From Saccharomyces paradoxus (Eukaryota > Ascomycota > Saccharomycetes > Saccharomycetales > Saccharomycetaceae), in the NCBI RefSeq assembly GCF_002079055.1, contig NC_047495.1:1-64000 (forward strand): DNA of 64,000 nucleotides. The letters are read 5' to 3'. A model generated the notes under the pieces. That model saw only the letters and a list, made by a program, of their open reading frames with translations. It did not search any database and was not told the DNA's origin. The translations under genes were made by a program, and so were the position numbers. This document shows positions 1-10,328 of the stretch, in pieces; position 1 is the stretch's first letter, and each line of letters begins with the position of its first letter.

Positions 1-980
1 TGCAGAAAAGAAACGTTAACCTCAACTTGCTTTGGGATGGAGATACTTATTTGAAAATGAGAAAGGTTCAGTAAGCTGAGAGTACAAATAAACTTAGTAA
101 TGACTGGTTACCCTATTATTGAAAGCCTTATATTTTGATAGTACTAGCCGTTTAGAGAGAATATTTTGACAAAAGGAGCGATTATAATCACCCATAGGTC
201 ACAGACCGTGTATAACCATACTTCTAGGTTTTGCTTTAGTTTGTTTTATAATGTAACCAAGTATAAGGAAAAGATAGTGATATTTAGAAAGTCAACAATT
301 CCAAAAATCTTTCCATTAGATACTCATAAGACGGCTTCTTTCTTATGCAACCCTATATGATAGGTGTTGTATTTACGAACAAGAACAACTAAGTTTTGTG
401 TGGAGAATAACACGCATGCGTCTTCAGAGCTACACAAGGGGTGTTTACAGCTGCAAACTTATATACTGCCATATTGTAATATTATCATATCATATGATTT
501 ACAATATGCTTACTAGCTTCTTTAGCCACTGTATCTATTTCAATTGGTCTAAAGCTGTATTTATCATATTAATAGGCGGAAGTGCATGGTGGAACTGAAA
601 AAGCACTATTACATTTACCGGGTGAGTAGGATAGAAAATTGGAAAGAAAATGGATGCTTCTTTTTAAAAATGGCGAACAACAGAGTTTTTTCAGTCAAAA
701 ATAGCCCGAGGCTATTGTTCTTTTTCATTATAAGATTAACTAAGCCATTGCATGGATGGGTGCTTTGGTGGCTTTTTTTTTTTTTTCAGCTTTTATTTTA
801 GGACGTTCTTGCTTGTATACTATTCTACTTTATATATACTACCTAGACTTTATTATTTAAAGCTCATCATGGTGGTCATGGCCACCATATTATTGATTAT
901 TGAAGCACCTTACACTTTCAAATCCCTCTTTTTGGGCAGCGTGTTTGGATCCACCACTCTTCGCAACAAACATGACCATT
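1..980. other. Subtelomeric spacer, no gene recognised
   Basis: AT-rich sequence with only short open frames whose translations look random. There is a T-run near 774-786. No tRNA fold, telomeric TG1-3 repeat or recognisable X or Y' segment was seen. Confidence 0.5.
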
Positions 981-1587
981 CTACTCTGTGCACGTTTTGA
1001 TGCATGAATAGCTCTTTCCGCCGCAATTGTGTACAGATGAATAGCCGAACGATTTACCGCAATCAGTACAGTCTTTAGTGGAGATACGATATCTTGCATT
1101 AAGACACCCTTTTCCTTTTTTTTTGCATTTCTTGGTTGATTTTTTGGCGAAGAAGAGAAAGGTCGACGTCAAGAAATATTAATGTTGGTAACGTTTGCAT
1201 CGAAGCCAATGGTAGTAGCATTGAATTCAGTTGTGATTACATTGATAGTATCATTGGTTTGCTACAAACTAACCGAGTCCACAACGGAGTTAGCATACTC
1301 ATAAATCTCGGTCTAGTTACTGTCGAGGGTTCCAGCATGAACGCAAGATGATACCGTCGCCAACAAGCTCATTAACATCGTGGCCGTGTTTTTGAATTCA
1401 TCTTCATAATACAAAAGTAGTCCTTATTTTCTAGTGTTCTATTGGTGATATGTAAAGTATAGCAGTATATCTTCCCTTCAGACTGTAAAGGATTTAGAAA
1501 CTTCACGAAGACAAAATCGGAGAAATTCTCTTCACAATATACTGTATCCAGCCACTGCCTTGATAAATTGAGTTCACAGTACTTCAT
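981..1587 (-). pseudogene. Degenerate cysteine-rich coding relic, possibly secreted or toxin-like
   Basis: On the minus strand two short frames look protein-like rather than random. The upstream one (1372-1587) is 71 codons with five cysteines. The downstream one (981-1172) is 63 codons, starts lysine-rich and ends in a dense cysteine pattern with CTDCGKSFGY and NCGGKSYSC. Together they look like the remains of one small gene for a cysteine-rich, probably extracellular protein. It is broken, with several breaks. I do not recognise the family. A killer-toxin-like origin is only a guess from the cysteine density and the subtelomeric place. It is treated here as a fossil. Confidence 0.3.
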
Positions 1588-2815
1588 ATGCAGATTGATT
1601 GAACGGATGGAGGTGATTTAGTCCCAGAACCCGAGCAAAACAAAGAAACTAGCTGCATATATATAGGTATGTGTTCTATGGAAGTATTCATTCGAATATT
1701 TAAGCCACCTAATCTGGCATTCTGCAACCGTCGGCAGAAAATTACACAAGAAATAAACTTTCTGTTGATAGGAGAAGACAAGCAAACTCTAGCTTGTGGA
1801 AAAAATCACCATAATACTCCGAAGCAGCAGTTAAGCCAAATGGAAAGAAATCGTTGAAATTAAGGAGCATGCAGGCATACTGCTGAAAAGGTAAAATGAA
1901 AAACAGTGAGTACGCTTTTGCATGGGTTTTTTTTTTGCGATAGTTCAACGAAGAACTCACAACTTCAGAACAAATCATTTTTTCAGCACTATGATTAGAA
2001 AATTATGTGGCTGTAACCACCTTACCGTTTTTACAGTTGTTCTAAGTCAAAAATGCACACGTGCTATTTTGAATGGAAAGGAAACCTTATCTATGCATTC
2101 TAGTCAGCAAAATATTTATAGCTTATTTTGAACTTCCTCAACTTTTTTTTTTCTGCTAAAAATTTGATTGAATTTAGAGTTCAGAAATAACACTTGATGC
2201 TAAAGTTTTTTTTTTCAATAATGGCATGATAATTAATGTCGTTGCTACTCCCTTATGCCATATTACGCAGTAAATTATCATTATACGAAAAATCTCCGGA
2301 TATACTGCTATCAACTGGAGTTATTATTATGGGAAATAACACTTCGTGCATTTTGCTTTGAAATGCTCAGGAGAAAAATTAAGTTCAAATTTGGGAGTTT
2401 GAACTCAAATCATCTACCTGAAAGTGAAGTGACAATCTTGAAGCGTGCTGTATTGGCAGCATTGGAAATATACATCACCCTTGTACTTCTTTAACTTTTC
2501 TTTTTATTGCTAGCTACTTCTTCAGTTAATTTTGTCGCCTCAGACCACCAATTGTTTTATCTTGTACTTTTGATATGACAATCACATTCCATCTCTAATT
2601 ATACTTGTCCTGTTGTGAGTTCTCGAAGTAGGCTCCAAGAACTTGTGAGTTTTATAATACTCCTAGGTGTAGCCACTTTCGAAAGATAGAACAATCGTTT
2701 GAGAATTGGAACTTCTGAGGGATAATTCTGACTACGGGTTGTTTTTCTGATAGACTGTTGCGTACACACACATAAAAACAGTATAACTTTAGGTGGTAAC
2801 GGTGGTGTTGACTTT
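1588..2815. other. Subtelomeric spacer, no gene recognised
   Basis: Low-complexity A/T tracts (T-runs near 1927, 2142 and 2206) and short open frames without family resemblance. Nothing I can support as a gene or element. Confidence 0.5.
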
Positions 2816-3030
2816 TATTGGAATGAGAATCAACTATCATGTCTCGACTAGTATCCATAGTACTTGTATATTATCATGTACAATGTAAGAAGACATAAAG
2901 ATTGAGAAAACAGTCATCGATTTTAGTGGAAGCTGAAACGCGAGGTTTGATATAATTTAATGGGATAATGAATGACAACATATATAATGGAAGATGATGT
3001 AATAATATTCATTATCATTCAAACTCTATC
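2816..3030 (+). mobile_element. Partial delta LTR (Ty1/Ty2 type)
   Basis: The segment starts with a TTGGAATGAGAATCAACTAT stretch typical of the 5' part of Ty1/Ty2 delta repeats. It continues with the family's GTGGAAGCTGAAACGC block and the AT-rich stretch that follows it. It is closely similar to the delta at 7134-7446, including the words around CTAGTATCCATAGTACTTG. Only about the first two thirds is recognisable. It is an old solo or partial LTR, and no internal Ty coding sequence is attached. Confidence 0.7.
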
Positions 3031-3438
3031 TCAACCCATCCTCATCTCTTTCAGTACTGTATGTGAAACTCGTCCACAAACAATGTATAGCTACGTCCTC
3101 TTTCATTTTAAGGTATGTATCAGCTTCTTGCATCATGCCACCACTAGCATAATGAGAGTATACAACACAATGTCATCAACCCCTAGATGCTGTTGTTCCT
3201 CGATGTTGTGTATACATATATTAACTCGAAAGTGCGATGTTATGATGTCCCGGTACTATATAATAAATCTGTCATGTTTCAGTAGCGAACCGATAACGTG
3301 TTAGTAATGTGTCGCTCAAGCGAAACATGTAAAACCAACTCTAAATCCACAAACTAAAAAAATCTTGATCACATCAACCAAAAATGTATCTTACTTCTAA
3401 ATGTGTCATAAAGGGGTTCCAGTATGCTTACTACATCA
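3031..3438. other. Spacer between LTR remnant and secreted-protein gene
   Basis: No recognised gene. A 110-codon plus-strand frame (2972-3304) starts inside the LTR remnant and has no coding character. Confidence 0.45.
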
Positions 3439-3954
3439 TTATATGGAAGATTCTTTATAATTTCTTCCGTCAAAATAATGATTTATCAATAGATTGTTTA
3501 ACGTAGGAGGAGTTGGATGAGCGCAAGCATTTCTTGAGCCATTAGCAGCTGGATGGACATAATTTCCTTCTTCATCATATACACGCATTACCAAATCCAT
3601 TATATCTCTACAATAATCAGTCTCAGAATTATATGGCTCAGGTCCGTTATAAGTCGATAGATCTAGGTTACTGTACTCATAAAAATCTGTAATAGCCTCC
3701 AACTCAACTAAAGTATCCCTATAAACCAAAGATTGTTGATCGCCAGGTTCAAACCGTCCTGTTCTAAGTGTTCTACCACTTTTATCGGAATTGATATCGA
3801 AGTATGATGTTTGGAATAACCAGCAGATTTGATTGTTTGTCATATTGTTTGGCAAGCCCAAAAATACTTGGTAACCACTAGTGACATCAACATATGCGGA
3901 GCAGAATGAGAAGAACTGAAAGAAAAAGTTAAGAAAGTAAAATATGAGAAGCAT
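3439..3954 (-). CDS. Small secreted protein, subtelomeric family (copy 1)
   Basis: The 171-residue product has a hydrophobic N-terminus of 20 residues ending in CSA, read as a signal peptide. An acidic, tyrosine-rich body follows with one NMT N-glycosylation site, the GYQVFLGLPNN motif, few cysteines and a short polar tail (NNLLINHYF... ESSI). I chose the ATG at 3954 because it makes the signal peptide exactly as long as in the paralogue at 5812-6462. The frame continues further upstream, but only from a non-ATG codon. Residues 18-133 are encoded by DNA identical to that of the paralogue. The sequence resembles my memory of the uncharacterised S. cerevisiae subtelomeric gene YER187W near the KHS1 region of V-R. 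That link is unverified and function is unknown. Confidence 0.6.
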   Translation of the reverse strand: MLLIFYFLNFFFQFFSFCSAYVDVTSGYQVFLGLPNNMTNNQICWLFQTSYFDINSDKSGRTLRTGRFEPGDQQSLVYRDTLVELEAITDFYEYSNLDLSTYNGPEPYNSETDYCRDIMDLVMRVYDEEGNYVHPAANGSRNACAHPTPPTLNNLLINHYFDGRNYKESSI

Positions 3955-5096
3955 CTTTACTTTATTTTTTGACCGTATATTAGATATTTGCTTTGGTTTC
4001 AAACATTTGAGAAGCAACCGAAGGACTACCTTGAGTGTAGTTGCGAACCTTTTCGGATTTTATACTAACCAGGTTCACGCGTGGAATAATACATGATTGC
4101 ATACGTTGCGAAAAAATGCCATTTGCAGCGGATTATAAACAATAGTTTAATCAAGGAGAGAGAGACCTCAAAGATTTTAAAGAACTAGGTAGGATGTAAT
4201 AATGGTTCGTTCCATACAAATTCATTCCACTTGATTTTTGAACGGAAGGAATAATGCTGGCTGAAGAGTTCGGATTGATCCTGCTCAACATACTTATTCT
4301 TACTATGTAACGTAAATGCTTCTGTTGCTTCCGAAATCGTTAGCGTCATGCTGCAGTCAAAATTTTATGGGAAAGTGTTTTCTGCTCAAAAAATTCTTTC
4401 CTTTCAATGTGCTAAATATATTTCTTATTACCTCGTACATTAATTATAAAATAGGACACATCCTTTATTTTCTCTTCAACGTTGTTAATGTAGTCGAGTA
4501 ACGACTTGAATATATTATCTTAATAACACTGCTCCTTTAACAACAATTTTGCATGACAGTTCTTCTGCTATTTTTGAGCATGAATTGTTATATTATTGGA
4601 AACAGTATAATCTAGAAGATTTTTTTAGCTCTTACATGTGGAGAATTAATAGCTTTATTTTAGACGTCTCAAGTGAAAAACGCTATGTTATCAATCGGTG
4701 TTCATGAAAATTTAATCTGGTAATATAGCTATTAGTATATACACAACTATCTGTTTCAAAACCATAAGGTTCATGCAACAAAAAGAAAACGGAATCTCTC
4801 TATACGATTCCTCATGGGATGGCCTTATAACATCATTGAGAATTTGAATAGTTTGTAATTATTTTAAACCTTTTATGTAAATGAATGGTTTAATACTGAA
4901 TATTGTTGTTTGAAAGAATAAATATCTTACTTTACGTTTTCTTCAATATCACTGAGTTATATTTTGTTGATTGAAAGATAAATTTAGTTAGACCTGCACC
5001 GTTATACATTCTTTACTTTGACAATTTCCTACTGTACGATTGTCTTCATTTGTCCAATTGGAATCAATAATCAGGATCTAAAAAGCTAATGGTTTG
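3955..5096. other. Subtelomeric spacer, no gene recognised
   Basis: AT-rich, with one 61-codon plus-strand frame (4316-4501) that looks random. No promoter or repeat structure can be assigned beyond the likely promoter of copy 1 just right of 3954. Confidence 0.5.
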
Positions 5097-5420
5097 TGTT
5101 GGAAGAAGGTTCAACTATCGACCTCCAGTTAGTAATTATGTTACTGGTATATTATCATATACAGCGTAAGAAGAAGACATAAAGGTAGAAAATCAGTCAT
5201 AGAATTCAATGGAAGCAGAAACGTTGATGTCGACGATAATAAGATAATAAATAAAAACATATAAAACAAGAAAATAGATAAATATGTTATTATATAGAAT
5301 TATCGACTACTTCTTTGTGGGTTGCTATATCCTCGAGGAGGAATTCTAGTATAACTATATTCCCAATAATACTGCCTTTGTCAACAATACAACCCCGATA
5401 ACCATCTCAAATTCACATGT
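5097..5420 (+). mobile_element. Solo delta-like LTR (Ty1/Ty2 type), old
   Basis: The segment begins TGTTGGAAGAAGGTTCAACT, the usual delta start. In order it then has the TATATTATCATATACAGCGT block, the GTGGAAGC-like block, a CCTCGAGGAGGAATTCTAGT block, and the CAACAAT... CAACC end region. All delta landmarks are in the right order over about 324 bp, close to the usual delta length of about 330 bp. It is well diverged from the LTR at 7134, so it is an old solo LTR with no internal Ty sequence beside it. Confidence 0.75.
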
Positions 5421-5811
5421 TTATTAGTTTGATGTCTTTATTGGACACGATAAGCCTGCGAAATCCTATAACAACTTATAGTCAATTCCACTTTTATACG
5501 ATAAATTTATCATTGAGCAGAGTAGTATGAATGAGAAATACCGATTGAAGTGCCGCAAAATGCTATATGAAACTTTTAAATTTGATATGATAATAGTAGT
5601 TTACCGCTTCCCTATGGAATGTCCAAGTCAGATCAAGTGCGTTGATACTAGTGATATTCATTCAAAAAAATTATGTGGTTTAGAGAAGTTACAGCAAAGA
5701 TAAAAAAAAGTTATACATTCAAAAGTATCGTTTGTAGACCTTTCAAAGAATAGCAGAAAAAAAAACCTTCACTGCTGAACCGGTTTCTAGAAGAAAAAAA
5801 TCTAACGGCTG
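5421..5811. other. Subtelomeric spacer, no gene recognised
   Basis: AT-rich, with short A-runs near 5703 and 5757. No gene or element can be supported. Confidence 0.5.
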
Positions 5812-6462
5812 CTAACTACAAGTATGTTGCCATGTATACCAGCAGTGTAAAACAAAAGAGTGAACAAAGTAAGTGTATTGCCAGTCACAGTATCTCTGCT
5901 CTCTGCCACCTGAGTTAGAGCAATGACCACATTTGCTGTTAAGTATCTGACAGTCCCTAACATCATAACATGGTTCATCAATGCACTCTTCCATGTCAGC
6001 ATCAGAATCTCTACGCTGAACTGTTGCACTAGCGGTAGCCGAATACTCTTCAGTAGTTGGATGAACATAATTTCCTTCTTCATCATATACACGCATTACC
6101 AAATCCATTATATCTCTACAATAATCAGTCTCAGAATTATATGGCTCAGGTCCGTTATAAGTCGATAGATCTAGGTTACTGTACTCATAAAAATCTGTAA
6201 TAGCCTCCAACTCAACTAAAGTATCCCTATAAACCAAAGATTGTTGATCGCCAGGTTCAAACCGTCCTGTTCTAAGTGTTCTACCACTTTTATCGGAATT
6301 GATATCGAAGTATGATGTTTGGAATAACCAGCAGATTTGATTGTTTGTCATATTGTTTGGCAAGCCCAAAAATACTTGGTAACCACTAGTGACATCAACA
6401 TATGCGGAGCATAAGGAGCACAATTGAGAAAAAATGTAAAATAAACCGAATAAGGGAACCAT
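5812..6462 (-). CDS. Small secreted cysteine-rich protein, subtelomeric family (copy 2)
   Basis: The 216-residue product starts with a 20-residue hydrophobic signal peptide ending CSLCSA, followed by the same body as the gene at 3439-3954. After residue 133 the two diverge completely. This copy has a Ser/Thr/Ala stretch, a possible dibasic cleavage site (QRRD), and a cysteine cluster (ECIDEPCYDVRDC, KCGHC) before a hydrophobic, aromatic end. The exact C-terminus is uncertain because the last residues are compositionally odd. DNA for residues 18-133 is identical to copy 1, but the ends and flanks are not. Family membership is unknown; it resembles my memory of YER187W. A role as an extracellular effector is speculation. 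Confidence 0.55.
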   Translation of the reverse strand: MVPLFGLFYIFSQLCSLCSAYVDVTSGYQVFLGLPNNMTNNQICWLFQTSYFDINSDKSGRTLRTGRFEPGDQQSLVYRDTLVELEAITDFYEYSNLDLSTYNGPEPYNSETDYCRDIMDLVMRVYDEEGNYVHPTTEEYSATASATVQRRDSDADMEECIDEPCYDVRDCQILNSKCGHCSNSGGREQRYCDWQYTYFVHSFVLHCWYTWQHTCS

Positions 6463-6964
6463 TTTCTTTTAATCTTTTATAGCCTGTTGAGAAATGGCTT
6501 TGGCTTCAATACTAAGGAAGCAAACATGTTACTACTATTTCTGTTCAAAAAATTTACTGCCTTTTATAGTTAATGTTTATAGATGTTGCGTGGATTTATT
6601 TAGAAACAAATTTAGTTTGGTTGCAGACTGTGCCGACATGCATTTTAAAGATTAAGCAGTAGTGTTGAAGCATTTTATCCCTAAGGTTGATCGGCTGGCT
6701 TATGTTCATAACTATACTAAATAGGAATTATGGAGAAAAGAATCCTTAATGTGTATTTTGGACCTATGTACATAAACTGCAGGACGCGGCATTCAACTAC
6801 TTTGAAAATAGTTTAAAAATTACTTTTAGAGGGTCCATTTTTAGTAAAAGTAATAATATTATTTTTACAGAGTATTGCAGAAGTTCTCTTTCAGAGCGTT
6901 AGGAATTCATGAATTCGAATCTATAGCCTACAATATAATCAATGCCATATTACTATTGTTGGAA
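6463..6964. other. Spacer left of the abutting LTR pair
   Basis: The first 100-200 bases presumably hold the promoter of the minus-strand secreted-protein gene. No other gene is recognised. Confidence 0.45.
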
Positions 6965-7120
6965 TAGAGAATTTGGTGAATAATTGGATAATTGTTGGGA
7001 TTCCATTGTTGTTAAAGGCCATAATATTAGGTATGCTGAATATACTAGAAGTTCTCCAACAGAATCCTAGAATCCGCAAAAGGGAATCGATAATTCTACA
7101 TAATAATATTACTTTATCGT
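6965..7120 (-). mobile_element. Partial delta LTR, 3' half, reverse orientation
   Basis: Read on the minus strand, this is the 3' half of a Ty1/Ty2 delta. It has the GATTCCCTTTTGCGGATTC block, the GAGAACTTCTAGTATATTC block, then CCTAATATTATGGCC, CAACAATGGAATCCCAACAA and the closing ATTATTCACC. The 5' half is missing where the forward delta at 7134 starts, so the later element probably inserted here or recombined with it. It looks better preserved than the LTR at 5097. Confidence 0.75.
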
Positions 7121-7133
7121 CTTTCTTTTTATA

Positions 7134-7446
7134 TGCTGGAATAAAAATCAACTATCATGTATCGACTAGTATCCATAGTACTTGTATATTATCATATAAA
7201 ATGTAAGAAGACATAAAGGTTGAGAAACAGTCATCGATTTTAGTGGAAGCTGAGACGCAAGGATAAATGTAATAGGATAATGAATGACGACATATAAAAT
7301 GAAAGATGATGTAATAATGTTGTCATTATGTTGAATTACCGATTACATTCCACAAATTTCTACATAATTGGGAACTTTTAGAATATTCAGTACATCTAAT
7401 ACCATATCCTTTATCAACAATGGAATCTCAACACTTATTCACACAC
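7134..7446 (+). mobile_element. Solo delta LTR (Ty1/Ty2 type), forward
   Basis: The segment starts TGCTGGAATAAAAATCAACT and carries the delta landmarks in order: the TATATTATCATATAAAATGT block, GTGGAAGCTGAGACGCAAGG, ATGTAATAGGATAATGAATG, and the end region CTTTATCAACAATGGAATCT. The length is close to a full delta. It abuts the truncated reverse delta at 6965-7120 head to head and is highly similar to the partial copy at 2816. No Ty internal region is present. Confidence 0.8.
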
Positions 7447-8314
7447 TTTTTGAGATTAAATATCTAAGTTTTTTAGGAAAACGACATTGCAAAGAGCGAA
7501 TCATTATATAATAACAGGTTTTAAATAAACGTCTACTTAAGATGGGAAACATTAGCTTGTGAATTAGGATTTTTGTATATAAGATATTCTAAAAAAGCAA
7601 TTAATTCCAAAGGAAAAAATAACTTGCGCAAAAATGCCTGATATTAAATGAGCTCTATTTACAATCCGTGCAGCTATACATACTTTCACACTTGTTATAC
7701 ATTAATCAGCGAATCATGCTAAGTATGGGCCACTCAAATTTCATATTCGCTCAGTTGAAACTTTTAGAGTTGATGGCTCGTAAAATCAGCACATTGGTTA
7801 AAATCTTACGGGGTTATTGGGCCTTTTGAGTTTTGTCAAAGTTTTTTTCACTATTTGGAAGTCTAAATTTTTTTATGGCGTCAATTATGAGAAGTATGAA
7901 AGCCAGATTAACAACAGCTAAAACCAAATAATAAAGGGCTCAAGCAACCTTACAGTAGGCAGTAATTATATTTATACTACTAAATTGTTTAATTCGTCTA
8001 CACTCTAGTAAAAGTTCTTGATGCAACATTTTTTTATATTTTCTTATGAAAACTGCGGGAAATGACGAGTGCGGATAATCTCATTATGATTTTATATTGC
8101 CAACCGCATTTAAGACTATAACATTGCTGAAATAGACGTATGGGAAATTCACTTGTAAAAAATAAAAAAATAAAAATAACATCATTTCAGCTAACAATAT
8201 CGTACTGTTACACATAATTATTAATTACTATTTCAATAACTGTTATTACGTCAAAGAGACTTCTAGTTCAGGAAAGAGCTTAATACTATATTTGTATCGC
8301 TAGTACTCTCCAGC
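7447..8314. other. Subtelomeric spacer 3' of ENB1, no gene recognised
   Basis: AT-rich, without an open frame of note. The right end contains A/T-rich tracts near 8160-8185 that could serve the 3' end of ENB1. Confidence 0.5.
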
Positions 8315-10135
8315 TCAATATCCAATTACACGACGGAGCCATGATTGCTGTTTGATTTTGAGCTTCTCTTTCTCTCGTTCTTCCGTGGTAAAGCTTTGCT
8401 TCTTGTTTACGGTAAACCCACGCAAGAAAAAACAGAGAACAGCATTGAAAGCTGCAAACGAAATTGACACAATTATCAATAAGCGTTGAATCTTTGAATA
8501 GGATTCCACCATCTGGATACGAACTTCAGATCCAAGAGGATATTTTTTTAGATAGTTGAGTGGTGATTTGTAAATTGACATACCTAAGTTTGAGCCCAGT
8601 CGCTGTATCAGCTCCTTGGCAAGACGCTGAGTCCATATTGCACCAGCAATAGAAGCACCCACCGCATCTCCAATTTGATAAACAGACATAAGTAATCCAG
8701 TAACAGTTGCCATCTCATTGTGGGTGGTTGAAGCATGCACTAGCGTCCACATAGGAAAACGTATCATACCACCGGCTATACCAACCACAATCTCAGCGCC
8801 AATAAGACCCGAAATTCCGTCGTACACCACCCGGTATTTGTACAAAAGACCCATTCCGAGAACACCCAGAAGTGATCCAGTAACCACAAATACTTTGGGA
8901 TGAGGATAGAAATGCAGTATAATGCCAACAACAATATTAGTGCAAGACTGCAGAAAATTGTAAAGCTGAGCTATCCGCTGTGCACTTAGAGTCGATTCTC
9001 CGAATGCTACCATTAACACAGTGACCAAATACTCCAACTCGATTTGTAGAGCTAGACGCCATACGAATTCCATTAGCAGTGCAACATAGATAGTTGGATC
9101 ACCCAGATATACTCGTGGAATAAATGGATTCTTGGCAAATCTTAATTCCCAAATCAGAAAAATAAAGCCCAAGCAGCCACCGACCACAATCATTGCAATA
9201 ATATGACCTTCTTTCCATTTGGATGTGGCACCACCTGCTATCGTAAGAGGCAACAAAACTAGAACTAAGAAAGCAGTGAAGAGAATAACTCCAATCAAAT
9301 TTACGTCTTCCGCAAATTTCCAGAGCGTTTGACGTAGAGTCCTTCCTTTTTCTCTCAATCTTAATGGTGGCAACTTACCGTTGCGCCAGGAAATGTACTG
9401 AGCATATGCATAAGGAAGGACCAAGATTAAGGTGGAGAAGGGAACAATAATGCAGAAAATCCCATAGCCCCAACGCCATTTGTATGGTGCAGTATGACCA
9501 GCCACTGAGCTAACAATATTTCCGCTTACCCACGTATTTATAATCACGGGAATCAAGAAGATGTTCATTGCAAACGTACGATCTCTCAATCCAGATAAAT
9601 CTCCCGTCAGGGCTGTAGCAAGAAGACGAAAGCCAGAATAACCGAACTGTTGTATAATAATACCAGCAAAAAGTCCGCCAAATGTTGGTGTGGCGGCAGA
9701 AATAATTTCTCCCACAGTATAAAGCACCAGCGCAAAGATCCAGCATTCTATACGCCCAAATCGATCCGACATACGTGCATATGGCACAGCGACAACAGAA
9801 GCCACTATTGATTTGACGGTATTAATTGACCCAACCTGAGAATGCTTCCCAAAGCTATTAGCAGCGTAGGTTTGTATCGATTGCGAAATCTGCCCACCAA
9901 GTCCAGTACAATAGCCCTGCAAAAACAGCGCTACTAGTAAAGCGGTCTTGAGCGAACTAAATGTGACTCCAAAAGCTGTGAAAGAGCCATAGTCAGACAG
10001 GACCCTGTTGACGGCATCTATACGACGCAAGCCGGACGCAGTAGACTTATCAACATCGGTATCTGCCTTTTCGCTGTAGCAGACAGTGCTTTTATCGTCC
10101 AAATTGTCATTTCTAGACAGATCTGTTTCCACCAT
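8315..10135 (-). CDS. ENB1: Ferric enterobactin transporter, ARN/SIT family of the MFS
   Basis: The 606-residue protein has exactly the length of S. cerevisiae Enb1/Arn4 and matches it nearly throughout by memory. Landmarks are the N-terminal polar tail ending in [23 protein letters not shown] in the first membrane span, and the [14 protein letters not shown] loop, which is the MFS motif A after the second span. About 14 membrane segments and the basic C-terminus [11 protein letters not shown] follow. The family imports iron bound to siderophores made by other microbes; Enb1 is specific for enterobactin and sits in plasma and endosomal membrane. In S288C ENB1 lies on chromosome XV left, next to IMA2 and HXT11, whereas here it flanks an IX-left block. 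Two Aft1-type sites lie upstream. The frame is intact. Confidence 0.93.
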   Translation of the reverse strand: MVETDLSRNDNLDDKSTVCYSEKADTDVDKSTASGLRRIDAVNRVLSDYGSFTAFGVTFSSLKTALLVALFLQGYCTGLGGQISQSIQTYAANSFGKHSQVGSINTVKSIVASVVAVPYARMSDRFGRIECWIFALVLYTVGEIISAATPTFGGLFAGIIIQQFGYSGFRLLATALTGDLSGLRDRTFAMNIFLIPVIINTWVSGNIVSSVAGHTAPYKWRWGYGIFCIIVPFSTLILVLPYAYAQYISWRNGKLPPLRLREKGRTLRQTLWKFAEDVNLIGVILFTAFLVLVLLPLTIAGGATSKWKEGHIIAMIVVGGCLGFIFLIWELRFAKNPFIPRVYLGDPTIYVALLMEFVWRLALQIELEYLVTVLMVAFGESTLSAQRIAQLYNFLQSCTNIVVGIILHFYPHPKVFVVTGSLLGVLGMGLLYKYRVVYDGISGLIGAEIVVGIAGGMIRFPMWTLVHASTTHNEMATVTGLLMSVYQIGDAVGASIAGAIWTQRLAKELIQRLGSNLGMSIYKSPLNYLKKYPLGSEVRIQMVESYSKIQRLLIIVSISFAAFNAVLCFFLRGFTVNKKQSFTTEEREKEKLKIKQQSWLRRVIGY

Positions 10136-10264
10136 ATTCTGACAAACATCCGCAAGTACTACTCTGTATATTGTACTTCCGTCAGACCCTGCGCCGTCAT
10201 CTCTTTTAAATAAACCACTCTATCATGATTGGAATCAGCCGTTGACCTCTCAAAAGTCACAGGG

Positions 10265-10271
10265 GGGTGCA
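10265..10271 (-). promoter_or_regulatory. Aft1/Aft2-type iron-response site upstream of ENB1
   Basis: The plus strand reads GGGTGCA, so in the direction of ENB1 it is TGCACCC, the Aft1 core. It lies 130-136 bp upstream of the ENB1 start codon. S. cerevisiae ENB1 is known to be induced by iron lack through Aft1. Confidence 0.7.
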
Positions 10272-10321
10272 AATGGGAACCATAACAGTCTCTATAACAT
10301 CATCTCATTTGCATCACATTC

Positions 10322-10328
10322 GGGTGCA
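10322..10328 (-). promoter_or_regulatory. Second Aft1/Aft2-type site upstream of ENB1
   Basis: A second exact TGCACCC in the ENB1 direction, 187-193 bp upstream of the start codon and 57 bp from the first site. Paired Aft1 sites are typical of iron-regulon promoters. Confidence 0.7.

Noticed and set aside
2972-3304. 110-codon plus-strand frame near the first LTR remnant
   Set aside because: It starts inside LTR sequence and the translation looks random.
1-8314. Search for telomeric repeats, X/Y' elements, VTH or PAU genes
   Set aside because: None recognised. The window starts inside a subtelomere of a different make-up from S288C IX left.
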